A stretch of DNA of 41,693 bases from Candidatus Kuenenia stuttgartensis (GTDB taxonomy: Bacteria; Planctomycetota; Planctomycetia; Planctomycetales; Planctomycetaceae). Each line of letters opens with the position of its first letter. The first letter of the stretch is position 1. The DNA lies in assembly GCA_945904015.1 (NCBI GenBank), contig CAMDPK010000052.1, positions 1-41,693 on the forward strand, given 5' to 3'. The notes beneath the pieces were generated by a model. That model saw only the letters and a list, made by a program, of their open reading frames with translations. It was not told the origin of the DNA and made no database searches. Positions 25,686-34,099 of the stretch are shown piece by piece. The position numbers and the translations under genes are program-made.

Positions 25686-26627
25686 TCACGGCAGAGTGCG
25701 GCGGCGGAACGACTCGCCGAGATGAATCATCAGTTCCAGCGCGAGCAAATCTGCGCGAGCCAGAATGTGTCGCGTGCTGCGATTGCCCAGGCCGCCGACC
25801 AGCGACTCGACTCGTTCGAGATGCAAGCTCAACGCCTCGCGCGGGCCGCAACCGGCGATGGCCAGCAGTTCGGCGAGCTTCACGATTTCGCCGCCGAGGT
25901 TGCCAGAACCCATGATGACGTACGTCCGCAGCAGTTCTTGGTAGTAGCTGTTGATCTCCGGCGGCAACGCGGTGCGGCATGGGGCAGCTCGGCCGAAGCA
26001 GTCGAGCATCGCTTGCCGTGTCACGTTTGTCGCGTCGGTGGCATCAAGATCGTCGATGATCCGCCGTTGCTGGTCGAGCAGATGCTCGGCCTCGTCGCGC
26101 TCGCGAGCCATCCGTTTGGTCTGTGCGATTTCGAGCCGTCGGCTTTGCCGAGTCTGCTCGCTGCGAAAGATCGCCCGCTTGAGAACCGACGCGAGTGCTG
26201 GTGAATCCCACAGACGAGCCGACTGCAACAGCTCGCACTCCTCACGCGACAGGTCGAGCCAATCGGCATCCGAGATACGCGACGCGAGCAGCACAAGCGG
26301 ATCTTCGCAGCCGCTAGCGCGAATCGCTTTGACCAGCGACGCGGCTTCGGCGAAGGCGTCCGAGCGGCCGTCGGCCGAAGCTGCGGCAATCAGCACGGCG
26401 TCGAAGGAGTCATCACGAAGCAAAGTTAGCGCCTCGGTGGCAGTCGAGACCCAGCGGAACTGCGGCTCGATGCCTCCTTCGGCGTCCAACTGCAAGGTCA
26501 GTCCGACCCAGGAAGGTTCGCGAGGCCCGACGCACAACAGCCGCAATCGGGTCGGCAATTGGCCGTTCACGACCGGCTCATCGGCCGTGTCTGCTTCAGC
26601 AAAAGAAGAAAGCTCGTCCTTGAGCAT
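25686..26627 (-). CDS. Receiver-like protein without phospho-acceptor, unknown function
   Basis: 313 residues, ATG at 26627. Residues about 25-150 look like a response-regulator receiver fold: LRLLCVGPREPSWVGLTLQL, a DSFDAVLIAAAS strand where CheY has its phosphorylated Asp, and DPLVLLASRISDADWLD. The acceptor Asp is replaced, so phosphorylation is unlikely. A charged coiled coil (RRLEIAQTKRMARERDEAEH) follows, then a helical C-terminal domain (about 215-313) of no family known to me. It is cytoplasmic by composition. It precedes the permease gene by 53 bases on the same strand and is divergent from the sialate O-acetylesterase gene. The assignment of the receiver fold is by pattern only. Confidence 0.6.
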   Translation of the reverse strand: MLKDELSSFAEADTADEPVVNGQLPTRLRLLCVGPREPSWVGLTLQLDAEGGIEPQFRWVSTATEALTLLRDDSFDAVLIAAASADGRSDAFAEAASLVKAIRASGCEDPLVLLASRISDADWLDLSREECELLQSARLWDSPALASVLKRAIFRSEQTRQSRRLEIAQTKRMARERDEAEHLLDQQRRIIDDLDATDATNVTRQAMLDCFGRAAPCRTALPPEINSYYQELLRTYVIMGSGNLGGEIVKLAELLAIAGCGPREALSLHLERVESLVGGLGNRSTRHILARADLLALELMIHLGESFRRRTLP

Positions 26628-26757
26628 GTTTGACGTCCTGTCGGGGCGGGGTTCTAGGACCGTCGAATTTCAGTGTCAAGGTGGCACTGAGCGTCGTGAT
26701 GGATATCTTGTTGTTGCCCTTCGCTCGTCCTTCGATAGTTCTCACAGGACATCCATC

Positions 26758-28314
26758 ATGATTCTCGTCTCACACAAGTCGAGTTGGCTTCCGGTCGTCG
26801 TGCTGTTGTCGTTCGTGCCCATCGCCGCGCGAGCTGACGTCCGATTGCCGGCGGTGATCTCGGACCACATGGTCTTGCAGCAAGACATCGCGGCTCCGAT
26901 TTGGGGCTGGGCCGACAACGGCGAAGAAGTGACGATCTCGATCGCCGGTCAATCGAAATCGGCGAAGGCCGGAGCCGACGGCAAGTGGATGATCAAGCTC
27001 GACAAGCTGACGACCGGCGGGCCGCACGAGTTGATCGTGAAAGGCAAGAACACGCTCAAGATCGCCGACGTGCTGATCGGCGAGGTGTGGCTCGGTTCCG
27101 GGCAGTCAAACATGGCGATGACCGTCTCGCGGTCGAAAGATTTCGAAGTCGAGCAAGCGGCCGCGAACCTGCCGAACATCCGCATGTTCCGCGAGAATTC
27201 GGTGGCGGCGACGGAACCTCAAGAGGGTGGGAGCGGCAAGTGGGAAGTCTGCAGCGCGGAGACCGTCGGCAGTTTCTCGGCCACGGCGTTCTTCTTCGGA
27301 CGCGAACTGCACAAGACGTTGAAGCTGCCGGTCGGATTGATCAACTCGTCGGTCGGCGGCACTCCCATCGAGGCCTGGACGAGCATGCCTGCTCAGAAAG
27401 ACCTCGCGGAACTCAAGCCGCTGTTCGCTCGCTGGGACAACGACACCGCGACCTACGAGCCTGACAAAGCGAAGGCACAGTTCGACAAGCAATTCGCCGA
27501 TTGGCGAACGGTCGCCAAGAAAGCTCGCGATGAGGGCAAGCAGCCGCCAAGGCCACCTCAACTGCCCGTCAACCCGCGCAAGAATTCGCACCACCCGGCC
27601 GTGCTGTTCAATGGCAAGATCGCACCGCTGATTCCGTATGCGATTCGCGGAGCCATCTGGTATCAGGGAGAATCAAACGCGAATTCCACTCGGCAGGGAG
27701 CTGGTGCGGACAACTACGGCCTGCAGTTGCGGACGATGATCGCCGACTGGCGCAGTCTCTGGAGACAAGGGGACTTCCCTGTCGCGTGGGTGCAGTTGCC
27801 TCTGTTCCACAAAGCTCAATCCGAACCTGTCGAAGAGACCGGTTGGACAATCGTTCGCGAACAAATGCTCAAAACGCTGAAAGTCCCGAACACCGGCATG
27901 GCGATCACGCTCGATCTCGGCGAGGCGAACGACATCCATCCGAAGGACAAACAAGGTGTCGGCAAGCGGCTGGCAATGTGGGCACTCGCCAAAGTCTACA
28001 ACCAAAAGGCGGTGATCGCTTCCGGCCCGCTTCCCGATGGCTACGAGATCGTCGGTGAAGAAGTCGTGCTCTCGTTCCGCTACTCCGGAGGGTTGAAGGC
28101 AAACGGCGAGGAACTCAAGGGCTTCGCCATCGCGGGTGCGGACCAGAAGTGGCTGCCGGCGAAAGCTCGTATCGACGGCGAAGAAGTCATCGTCTGGCAT
28201 CCTGACATCAAGCAGCCGAAGGCCGTTCGCTACGCCTGGGCCGACAACCCGGACGCGAACCTCGTCAACGGAGCGGGCCTGCCGGCTTCGCCGTTCCGCA
28301 CCGACACGAAGTAA
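26758..28314 (+). CDS. Sialate O-acetylesterase-like SGNH hydrolase
   Basis: 518 residues from the ATG at 26758, with a signal peptide (SWLPVVVLLSFVPIAARA-DV). The open frame reaches back to 25951 but that part overlaps the opposite gene. An N-terminal beta-sandwich (VISDHMVLQQDIAAPIWGWA) precedes the catalytic domain with GSGQSNM (nucleophile Ser117), GLINSSVGGTPIEAW, AIRGAIWYQGESNA and NDIHPKDKQGVGKRL (Asp392, His394). It would remove O-acetyl groups from sialic acids or acetylated plant and algal polysaccharides, probably in the periplasm. Such esterases are common in polysaccharide-degrading Planctomycetota. No glycosidase gene lies beside it. AGGA lies 9 bases before the ATG. Confidence 0.9.
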   Translation: MILVSHKSSWLPVVVLLSFVPIAARADVRLPAVISDHMVLQQDIAAPIWGWADNGEEVTISIAGQSKSAKAGADGKWMIKLDKLTTGGPHELIVKGKNTLKIADVLIGEVWLGSGQSNMAMTVSRSKDFEVEQAAANLPNIRMFRENSVAATEPQEGGSGKWEVCSAETVGSFSATAFFFGRELHKTLKLPVGLINSSVGGTPIEAWTSMPAQKDLAELKPLFARWDNDTATYEPDKAKAQFDKQFADWRTVAKKARDEGKQPPRPPQLPVNPRKNSHHPAVLFNGKIAPLIPYAIRGAIWYQGESNANSTRQGAGADNYGLQLRTMIADWRSLWRQGDFPVAWVQLPLFHKAQSEPVEETGWTIVREQMLKTLKVPNTGMAITLDLGEANDIHPKDKQGVGKRLAMWALAKVYNQKAVIASGPLPDGYEIVGEEVVLSFRYSGGLKANGEELKGFAIAGADQKWLPAKARIDGEEVIVWHPDIKQPKAVRYAWADNPDANLVNGAGLPASPFRTDTK

Positions 28315-28330
28315 GCGCAACGATCACACA

Positions 28331-28435
28331 AACGTAGCCGCCTCGCTCCCGCGAGGCGGAGCACCTAGCGGATCATCAGTGTCGTTTGCAATATGCTCCG
28401 CCTCGTGGAACGAGGCGGCTACGTTCGCGCAGTCA
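28331..28435. repeat. Palindromic element, family D
   Basis: AACGTAGCCGCCTCG and CGAGGCGGCTACGTT form the outer arms; GCGAGGCGGAGCA and TGCTCCGCCTCGT form an inner pair. It lies 16 bases after the esterase stop. The rest of the gap to 28580 shows nothing else except a GGGGAG ribosome site for the epimerase. Confidence 0.85.
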
Positions 28436-28580
28436 CGCCGATTCCTCCGGTCGAGCGAACTGTGCCGATTGTGCCAGCAGGTGAGACGTCAACCCGTCCC
28501 AGCGTTTCGCCGTCAGCGCCGATTCCGGTGCTAAAGTTTCCCGACGTGTTTTCAGCGCACAGGGTCGGGGAGTTTGTTTC

Positions 28581-29558
28581 GTGACGACGTATTTGGTGAC
28601 TGGCGGAGCGGGGTTTATCGGGTCGCACATCACGACGCGGTTGGTCGAGGAAGGCCACCGCGTTCGGGTGCTCGACAACCTTTGCGCCGGCTCACGTGAC
28701 AACTTGGCTCATCTGAAAGATGGCGTTGAATTCTTGCACGGCGATGTTGCGGACCCCGTTGCCGCGCGTCGCGCGGCTGAGGGTGTTGAGATCATCTTCC
28801 ATCAAGCCGCGCTGGCGTCCGTGCCGCTGAGTGTCAAAGACCCGATCGCAGTTCACACCGCCTGTGTCACGGGAACCGTCACCATGTTGGACGCAGCGAG
28901 ACAAGCTGGCGTGCGACGAGTCGTTTATGCCGGATCAAGCAGCGCCTACGGCAACGACCCGGTCATGCCAAAGCGAGAATCACAGTTGCCGCAGGTGCTC
29001 TCGCCGTATGCCGCCGCGAAGCTGGCTGGCGAACTGTATTGCGAATCATTCGCGGCGGTGTATCCGCTCGAAACCGTGCGGTTGCGGTACTTCAACATCT
29101 TCGGCGAGCGGCAAGATCCCGCCAGTCCGTACTCGGCGGTGATCCCGCTGTTCGTCTCCGCGCTGTTGCAAGGCCGACGGCCGACGATCTTCGGCGACGG
29201 CTCACAGTCGCGCGATTTTGTGTACGTCGGCAATGCGGTTCATGCCAACCTGCTTGCCGCGCACGCCACGAACGTCAGCGGAAAAGTCTTCAACGTCGCT
29301 TGCGGTCAATCGCTGAGCGTCATTGACCTGTTGCGCATGATTTGCGAGCGGCTCAATGTCCCGTTCGATCCGAACTTCGCTCCGCCACGAGCCGGAGACA
29401 TCCAGGATTCCTGGGCGGATATTTCTGCGACGGAACGCGAACTCGGCTACCGCCCGCAGGTCAGTCTGACCGACGGGCTGCAACGAACCATTGACTATTA
29501 CGCGAAGAAAGTAACCCGAAGCGTCAGCGAGGGCGGACGTTCTGCAACCTCGAAATGA
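28581..29558 (+). CDS. NAD-dependent sugar-nucleotide epimerase (GalE/WbpP type)
   Basis: 325 residues, GTG start with GGGGAG 8 bases upstream. Short-chain dehydrogenase fold: NAD motif [10 protein letters not shown] (8-16), catalytic Ser119-Ser120 (YAGSSSAYG) and Tyr143xxxLys147 ([13 protein letters not shown]), then [12 protein letters not shown], the typical pattern of UDP-glucose or UDP-GlcNAc C4-epimerases. It makes sugar nucleotides for surface polysaccharide, matching the Wzc-type gene 71 bases downstream. The last 15 residues ([15 protein letters not shown]) and the stop codon come from palindrome B3, so the native C-terminus has been replaced. The family normally ends soon after the QRTIDYYA helix, so activity should survive. 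Confidence 0.9.
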   Translation: MTTYLVTGGAGFIGSHITTRLVEEGHRVRVLDNLCAGSRDNLAHLKDGVEFLHGDVADPVAARRAAEGVEIIFHQAALASVPLSVKDPIAVHTACVTGTVTMLDAARQAGVRRVVYAGSSSAYGNDPVMPKRESQLPQVLSPYAAAKLAGELYCESFAAVYPLETVRLRYFNIFGERQDPASPYSAVIPLFVSALLQGRRPTIFGDGSQSRDFVYVGNAVHANLLAAHATNVSGKVFNVACGQSLSVIDLLRMICERLNVPFDPNFAPPRAGDIQDSWADISATERELGYRPQVSLTDGLQRTIDYYAKKVTRSVSEGGRSATSK

Positions 29559-29598
29559 ACGGTGCTTGAAGCGTTCGCCCTCGCTGACGCTTCGGGTT
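29511..29598. repeat. Palindromic element B3, overlapping the epimerase 3' end
   Basis: TAACCCGAAGCGTCAGCGAG and CGCTGACGCTTCGGGTTA are the arms; the middle is diverged from B1 and B2. Its left half is translated as the C-terminus of the epimerase and its loop contains the stop (29556-29558). Confidence 0.85.
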
Positions 29599-29629
29599 AA
29601 TTTGAGTCCGTACTCTAAGAAGTGAAATC

Positions 29630-32059
29630 ATGAAGCCCGTCATCAACGACAAGCCGTTCGAGTTTTTGAAATCTGCCGATCAAAACCCCACTGATCAGAG
29701 TTCGGCCGAACAAACGCCGGATCAACTGGCTCGGCGCACGTCCGGCCGGCGAGTTGCCGACCAGCCGTTTGAGTTCATGAAGACGGCCGTGCGCGCCATC
29801 GAAGAGGCACCGCCGCGCGAGTTCGACTTCGCGCAGATCGCAGCGCGGTACAAGTGGTTCGTGCTGCTGGGACTGATCGGCGGACTCGTGCTGGGCCATG
29901 CGGCGTTCACCAAATTGGGTCCGGAATACAACGCTGTCGCGCAGATCTTGGTGACGCGACAGGCTCAGGTGCCAACTCGCGAGTCGTTCAGCCAATCGAT
30001 TCTCAGCGAAGGTCGCGGCGAGCACGTCGCGATCATCAAAAGCCCGATGATCGTCGGCAAGGCGATTGAGAGCGGGCATCTCGACCAACTGCCGACGCTG
30101 CAAAAGTCGGACGATCCGATCGAAGACATCCTCGATGGCCTGGAGGTCAAACGGACCGCCGGCCAAGACAGCTCGACGCTGAACGTCTTCGAAATCAAAT
30201 ACCGCAACAAGCAGCGCGACGACGCGAAGGCGGTCGTCAACGCCATCATTGCGGCCTATCAAGACTACATTTTGGAGACCAAGCAAGAGGCCACCAGTGA
30301 GCTATCGCAGCAGATCACGAAAATGGATGGCGAACTGGCCAAGCAGATCGAGCAGAAGCAAAAGGATCTGCTCGAATTCCGCAAGGACGCGCCGTTGTGG
30401 TGGCGATCGGCTCCGGGCGAACAGCGGCAACCGGGCGATGTCACCAACGTGCATCAGGAACGGGTCGTCGACATCGAACGAGACCGACGCCTCAATCTGC
30501 TCCGCAGAGCCGAGATCAACGGCAAGATTCGAGCGCTGGAAAGCGCGATCGACGAAAATCCGTCGCGAGACGAACTCGAAGGGGTCGTTCGGTTACTGAT
30601 CGCCACGTCGCAAGCCGCCAGCGGCGCTCAGGCCGGAGCCAACGGCGCGAACCCGCTGCTGGGGCCGAACCCCACAGAACTGGCCAGCACCCAATTGCTG
30701 CCGTTGTTGATCGAAGAACAAAAACTGCTCCGAGACTACGCCGACGATCATCCCGACGTCGCCAACGTGCGCCGCAGCATCGCCAAGCTCAAAGAGTTTT
30801 ATGAGGCGCGCGGCGTGTCGCTCACCGAACTGGCCGGTCGTGATGGCCGAGGACAGAAGATCGACGTCGTCGCTGGGTACATGCGATTCCTCAAGCAGCA
30901 GCTCGAAGAGGTCGACCACAAGGACACCGAACTGACGCGGATCTACGAATCCGAAAGCAAAGAGGTCAAAGGTGTCGTCAAGTTCATGGTCGAAGATCAA
31001 GCCCGCAGCGAAGAACTCGACCGACTGAAGACTCAATGGAATGCGATCGTCAACAACATCAGCCATCTCGATCTGACGCGCGACAGCCAGGACTACTCGA
31101 TGAAGTTGCTGGCACCGGTGCGCGAAGAGTGGAGCTTCAAGCGATACCTCAAGATCGTCGGTGCAGCGACGGCGTTCGTCCTGGGTTTGTGTCTGGGCAT
31201 CGTGTTCCTCCGCGAGTGGCGTGACACGACCGTCAAAACGGTTTCCGATGTTCGCAAGCTGATCGACGGAGCGCAAGTGCTCGGTAGCGTGCCGGAATTC
31301 GCTGTCGATCGAAGCGACTTCGATCCTGAAGTGCCGCTGGAACCGTCGCTGTGCTACTTCCATCGACCCGGCTCGGCCGAGGCGGAATCGTATCGCGCGA
31401 TCCGCACCGCTCTGTTTGCCGGACTCGATTCGCGGCAAAAGGTGATTCAAGTCAGCAGCCCCGAACCGGGCGACGGCAAATCGACGTGCATCGCGAACCT
31501 CGCGATCGCGCTGGCTCAATCGGGCAAGCGCGTGCTGCTGCTCGATGCCGATCTCCGCCGGCCGACGATTCATCACCTGTTCCATGCTCGGCACGAGATC
31601 GGTACGGCCGATGTCCTGTCCGGAGAAATCCAACTCGAGAACGCCGTGCAGGCGAGTCCCGTCGCAAACCTGTGGCTGCTCACCGCCGGATACAATCCTC
31701 CGAATCCGGCTGAGACGCTTTCTTCGGCTCGCTTCGAGCACTTGCTGTCCGTCGCGCGCGGCGAGTTCGATTTCATCCTGATCGATACACCGCCACTGCT
31801 GGCCGTCAGCGACCCGTGCATTGTCTCGCCGCGAACCGACGGACTGCTGCTGGTCGTCCGCACGAACAAGAACTCGCGCGTGGCACTGCGACAGGCGAAC
31901 CAGCTCATCCGGCAGCACGGCATCAATTTGCTCGGCGTCGTCGCCAACGCCGTGGAACACGCGGCGGGCGAATACTCGACCTACTCCGGCAACTACGCGG
32001 AGTACCTGCAACCGGCGCAGCGTCCGGTGCAGCCGCAACGGATGCCGGTGACTGTTTAG
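29630..32059 (+). CDS. Wzc/BY-kinase type polysaccharide co-polymerase and tyrosine autokinase
   Basis: 809 residues. An N-terminal tail of about 75 residues carries a near-repeat, DKPFEFLKSA and DQPFEFMKTA. A Wzz-type domain follows: membrane segment KWFVLLGLIGGLVLGHAAF, a long coiled-coil periplasmic part (about 110-490), and a second membrane segment YLKIVGAATAFVLGLCLGIV. The kinase domain has Walker A PEPGDGKSTCIANLA (about 612), Walker A' LLLDADLRRPTIHHLF and Walker B DFILIDTPPLLAVSD. The C-terminus holds a tyrosine cluster (EYSTYSGNYAEYLQ), the usual autophosphorylation tail. It controls chain length and export of capsule or exopolysaccharide. The Wza-type export protein and Wzy polymerase are not in the window. 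Confidence 0.92.
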   Translation: MKPVINDKPFEFLKSADQNPTDQSSAEQTPDQLARRTSGRRVADQPFEFMKTAVRAIEEAPPREFDFAQIAARYKWFVLLGLIGGLVLGHAAFTKLGPEYNAVAQILVTRQAQVPTRESFSQSILSEGRGEHVAIIKSPMIVGKAIESGHLDQLPTLQKSDDPIEDILDGLEVKRTAGQDSSTLNVFEIKYRNKQRDDAKAVVNAIIAAYQDYILETKQEATSELSQQITKMDGELAKQIEQKQKDLLEFRKDAPLWWRSAPGEQRQPGDVTNVHQERVVDIERDRRLNLLRRAEINGKIRALESAIDENPSRDELEGVVRLLIATSQAASGAQAGANGANPLLGPNPTELASTQLLPLLIEEQKLLRDYADDHPDVANVRRSIAKLKEFYEARGVSLTELAGRDGRGQKIDVVAGYMRFLKQQLEEVDHKDTELTRIYESESKEVKGVVKFMVEDQARSEELDRLKTQWNAIVNNISHLDLTRDSQDYSMKLLAPVREEWSFKRYLKIVGAATAFVLGLCLGIVFLREWRDTTVKTVSDVRKLIDGAQVLGSVPEFAVDRSDFDPEVPLEPSLCYFHRPGSAEAESYRAIRTALFAGLDSRQKVIQVSSPEPGDGKSTCIANLAIALAQSGKRVLLLDADLRRPTIHHLFHARHEIGTADVLSGEIQLENAVQASPVANLWLLTAGYNPPNPAETLSSARFEHLLSVARGEFDFILIDTPPLLAVSDPCIVSPRTDGLLLVVRTNKNSRVALRQANQLIRQHGINLLGVVANAVEHAAGEYSTYSGNYAEYLQPAQRPVQPQRMPVTV

Positions 32060-32076
32060 CGTGACGAGGCCGCAAA

Positions 32077-32175
32077 TCAGTGCAAAGTGACGAGTGCAAA
32101 CTGCAAAGTGCAAAATCGCAGTGACCGAATCAGACTGTGTTTGACATTTTTCACTTTGCACTCGTCACTCTTCAC
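32077..32175. repeat. AT-rich palindromic element, family F
   Basis: Left arm with CAGTGCAAAGTGACGAGTGC and right arm with CACTTTGCACTCGTCACTC pair over about 30 bases. It lies 17 bases after the Wzc-type gene. The remaining gap to 32298 shows nothing recognisable. Confidence 0.8.
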
Positions 32176-32298
32176 TCAATTCCCAAGAACACAATCTGAA
32201 TAGTCGATTCCGCTATCACTCGAACCGCTCTTCGCGCATTCCGGGGTCTCAGCTAGAAGCCCGCCCCTTCCGAATCGACTCTCGAAACTTTCACACAC

Positions 32299-33612
32299 AT
32301 GCGTCTCGCGTTTTTCGAGGATCAAGCGGCGAGCGGTTTCGCTCCGATCGCTTGGATGCGTCCGGTGTGCGAGCTGCTCTGCGGGCAGACCTCGTTGCGA
32401 GAGCGTTTGCTGAAATACCTGCCCGTCACGGAATGGGGGGCGTTCGTTCGTCCATTCCTGGCCGAGACGTATCGCGAGGATCAGCCGCAGGCGGCAGTCA
32501 ACAACCTGGACTGGCTCGAACACGAGCCGACGCTGCTAGTCAACGCACGCTGGTTGCCCGACGCCACCGGATTGCAATGCCTCGATCACGCGCGGCTCGA
32601 AGAGGCAGGTGTGATCGACCAGACGTTGGTCTGGCTGCGACTGCATCCCGACGAAGTGCCGCTACTGTCGCTGGAGAATTGGGACGACGCACTGATGTCG
32701 CTGGCTCGTTCGCGTTGGCTGACGGCGGCTCCCGGACGCTTGGCCTCGCGGCCGTGGGACTTGGTGCTGCACAACGCCGAACAGTTGCGCATCGACTTTC
32801 AATTGCGCCGCTCCGGCACATTGCGCTCGTCGCGACTGCGCGGAGCACACACGCTTGGTGCCAACGTGGCGGTCGTCGGCGATCTGTCGCAGGTCGAGGT
32901 CGATCCGACCGCGCGGCTCGATCCGTTCGTCGTGCTCGACGCGCGGCAGGGACCGATCACCATCGACGCTGGTGCGGTCATTCAGCCTTTCACGCGGCTC
33001 GAAGGGCCGTGTCACATCGGAGCCGGCTCGCAGCTTTTCAGAGCCAACGTGCGCGAAGGGACAACCATCGGCCGCGATTGCCGAGTCGGCGGTGAAGTCG
33101 AAGCCTCGATCCTGCATGGCTTCGTCAACAAATACCATGACGGCTTCCTCGGCCACAGCTACGTCTGCCCGTGGGTGAATCTCGGCGCACTGACCACGAA
33201 CAGCGATCTGAAGAACGACTACTCGAACGTGAGCGTGCCGCTCGAAGGATTCTCGATCAACACCGGCAGCACGAAAGTCGGCAGCTTCATCGGCGATCAC
33301 ACGAAAGCCGCGCTGGCGACGCTGTTCAACACCGGCAGTTCCATCGGCGTGATGAGCATGTTGCTACCGGCCGGCGAACTCTTGCCGAAGCATGTGCCGT
33401 CGTTCTGCCGCATTTGGCACGGACAACTCGACGATCAAATCGACCTCGCCACGGGAATCGAAACCGCCCGCGCAGTCCTCGAACGCCGCAAGCAAGAATT
33501 CACGCCGGCTCAAGAGCGGTTGCTGCGGCAAGTGTTTAAGCTGACGCAGGCTGAACGCGAAACCGCGCTGCATCGTTGCCGCGAAAAGCGTCGGGCCGTT
33601 CCGAGCGTTTGA
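32299..33612 (+). CDS. GlmU-like sugar nucleotidyltransferase with left-handed beta-helix
   Basis: 437 residues. The N-terminus LAFFEDQAASGFAPIAWMRPVCELLCGQ is typical of the NTP_transf_4 type of GlmU-related proteins, in which the classical GxGTRM loop is replaced. Residues about 185-395 are hexapeptide repeats of a left-handed beta-helix (VDPTARLDPFVVLDA, ITIDAGAVIQPFTRLEGPCHIGAGSQLF), with acyltransferase-like features including NKYHDGFLGHSYVCPWVNLG and TTNSDLKNDYSNV. It likely links a nucleotidyl transfer and an acetyl transfer on a sugar, next to epimerase and Wzc-type genes. Which sugar is unknown. No ribosome site is evident. It ends 7 bases before a membrane-protein gene. Confidence 0.8.
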   Translation: MRLAFFEDQAASGFAPIAWMRPVCELLCGQTSLRERLLKYLPVTEWGAFVRPFLAETYREDQPQAAVNNLDWLEHEPTLLVNARWLPDATGLQCLDHARLEEAGVIDQTLVWLRLHPDEVPLLSLENWDDALMSLARSRWLTAAPGRLASRPWDLVLHNAEQLRIDFQLRRSGTLRSSRLRGAHTLGANVAVVGDLSQVEVDPTARLDPFVVLDARQGPITIDAGAVIQPFTRLEGPCHIGAGSQLFRANVREGTTIGRDCRVGGEVEASILHGFVNKYHDGFLGHSYVCPWVNLGALTTNSDLKNDYSNVSVPLEGFSINTGSTKVGSFIGDHTKAALATLFNTGSSIGVMSMLLPAGELLPKHVPSFCRIWHGQLDDQIDLATGIETARAVLERRKQEFTPAQERLLRQVFKLTQAERETALHRCREKRRAVPSV

Positions 33613-33619
33613 ACTTGCC

Positions 33620-34099
33620 ATGTTGTTGCTTGCTGACGAACAAATTGACCGAATCATCGGCAATCGCCGTCGAATGTTTTTCGGCGGACTGGCTTGGTTC
33701 GCGTTGATGCTCACTCCTCCGATTCCAGAGCAACTCAGGATTGGATTCGTCACGTCGTTCGCAATTCTTGGTTTTGGTGAATTCGCTTTCATGCTTAAAA
33801 AGTGGAGAACGGATCGCGGCCTTTGGATGTTGGCAACGTTATTCGTTGTGATCTATGGGCTAATACTGGCATGTGTCGAGTTCTCGGAATTCGCGCAGTT
33901 GCTGAAGCCTGGCCCCGGTGCTGCGGTCGTACAAAAAGGATGGGCTGAAGTCCGACTCGCTTGCGACTGTGCGTTGGCATTGTTGGTGCTGAGCAAATTC
34001 GTCCGCTTTGCGTTTTCAGTGGCGGTTCGGAATTGGCAACTGACGCATCCGCCTCGCGCAAGCGAGCAGCCACGAAACAGCACGAATTATCTGGACTGA
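33620..34099 (+). CDS. Small membrane protein, unknown function
   Basis: 159 residues starting 7 bases after the GlmU-like gene. Three to four hydrophobic segments are visible: MFFGGLAWFALMLTPPIP, IGFVTSFAILGFGEFAFML, LWMLATLFVVIYGLILACV and CDCALALLVLSKFVRFAFSV. I recognise no family. Its codon use is less GC-rich than its neighbours. Its last 13 bases overlap the 3' end of the convergent MpaA-like gene. It is most likely real because of the tight spacing and coherent membrane pattern. Confidence 0.6.
   Translation: MLLLADEQIDRIIGNRRRMFFGGLAWFALMLTPPIPEQLRIGFVTSFAILGFGEFAFMLKKWRTDRGLWMLATLFVVIYGLILACVEFSEFAQLLKPGPGAAVVQKGWAEVRLACDCALALLVLSKFVRFAFSVAVRNWQLTHPPRASEQPRNSTNYLD

Noticed and set aside
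25951..26757. Long N-terminal extension of the sialate O-acetylesterase
   Set aside because: It lies opposite the receiver-like gene, is Ser/Arg-rich, and would hide a clear signal peptide at 26758.
28393..28584. 63-residue frame ending in a GTGA-like overlap with the epimerase start
   Set aside because: Its first third is the right half of palindrome D, and the sequence is Pro/Ser-rich with no domain; the overlap is probably chance.
34050..34070. Possible sixth family A copy at the 3' end of the small membrane protein gene
   Set aside because: Only CGCGCAAGCGAG matches the A4 core, and there is no second arm; too short to call.
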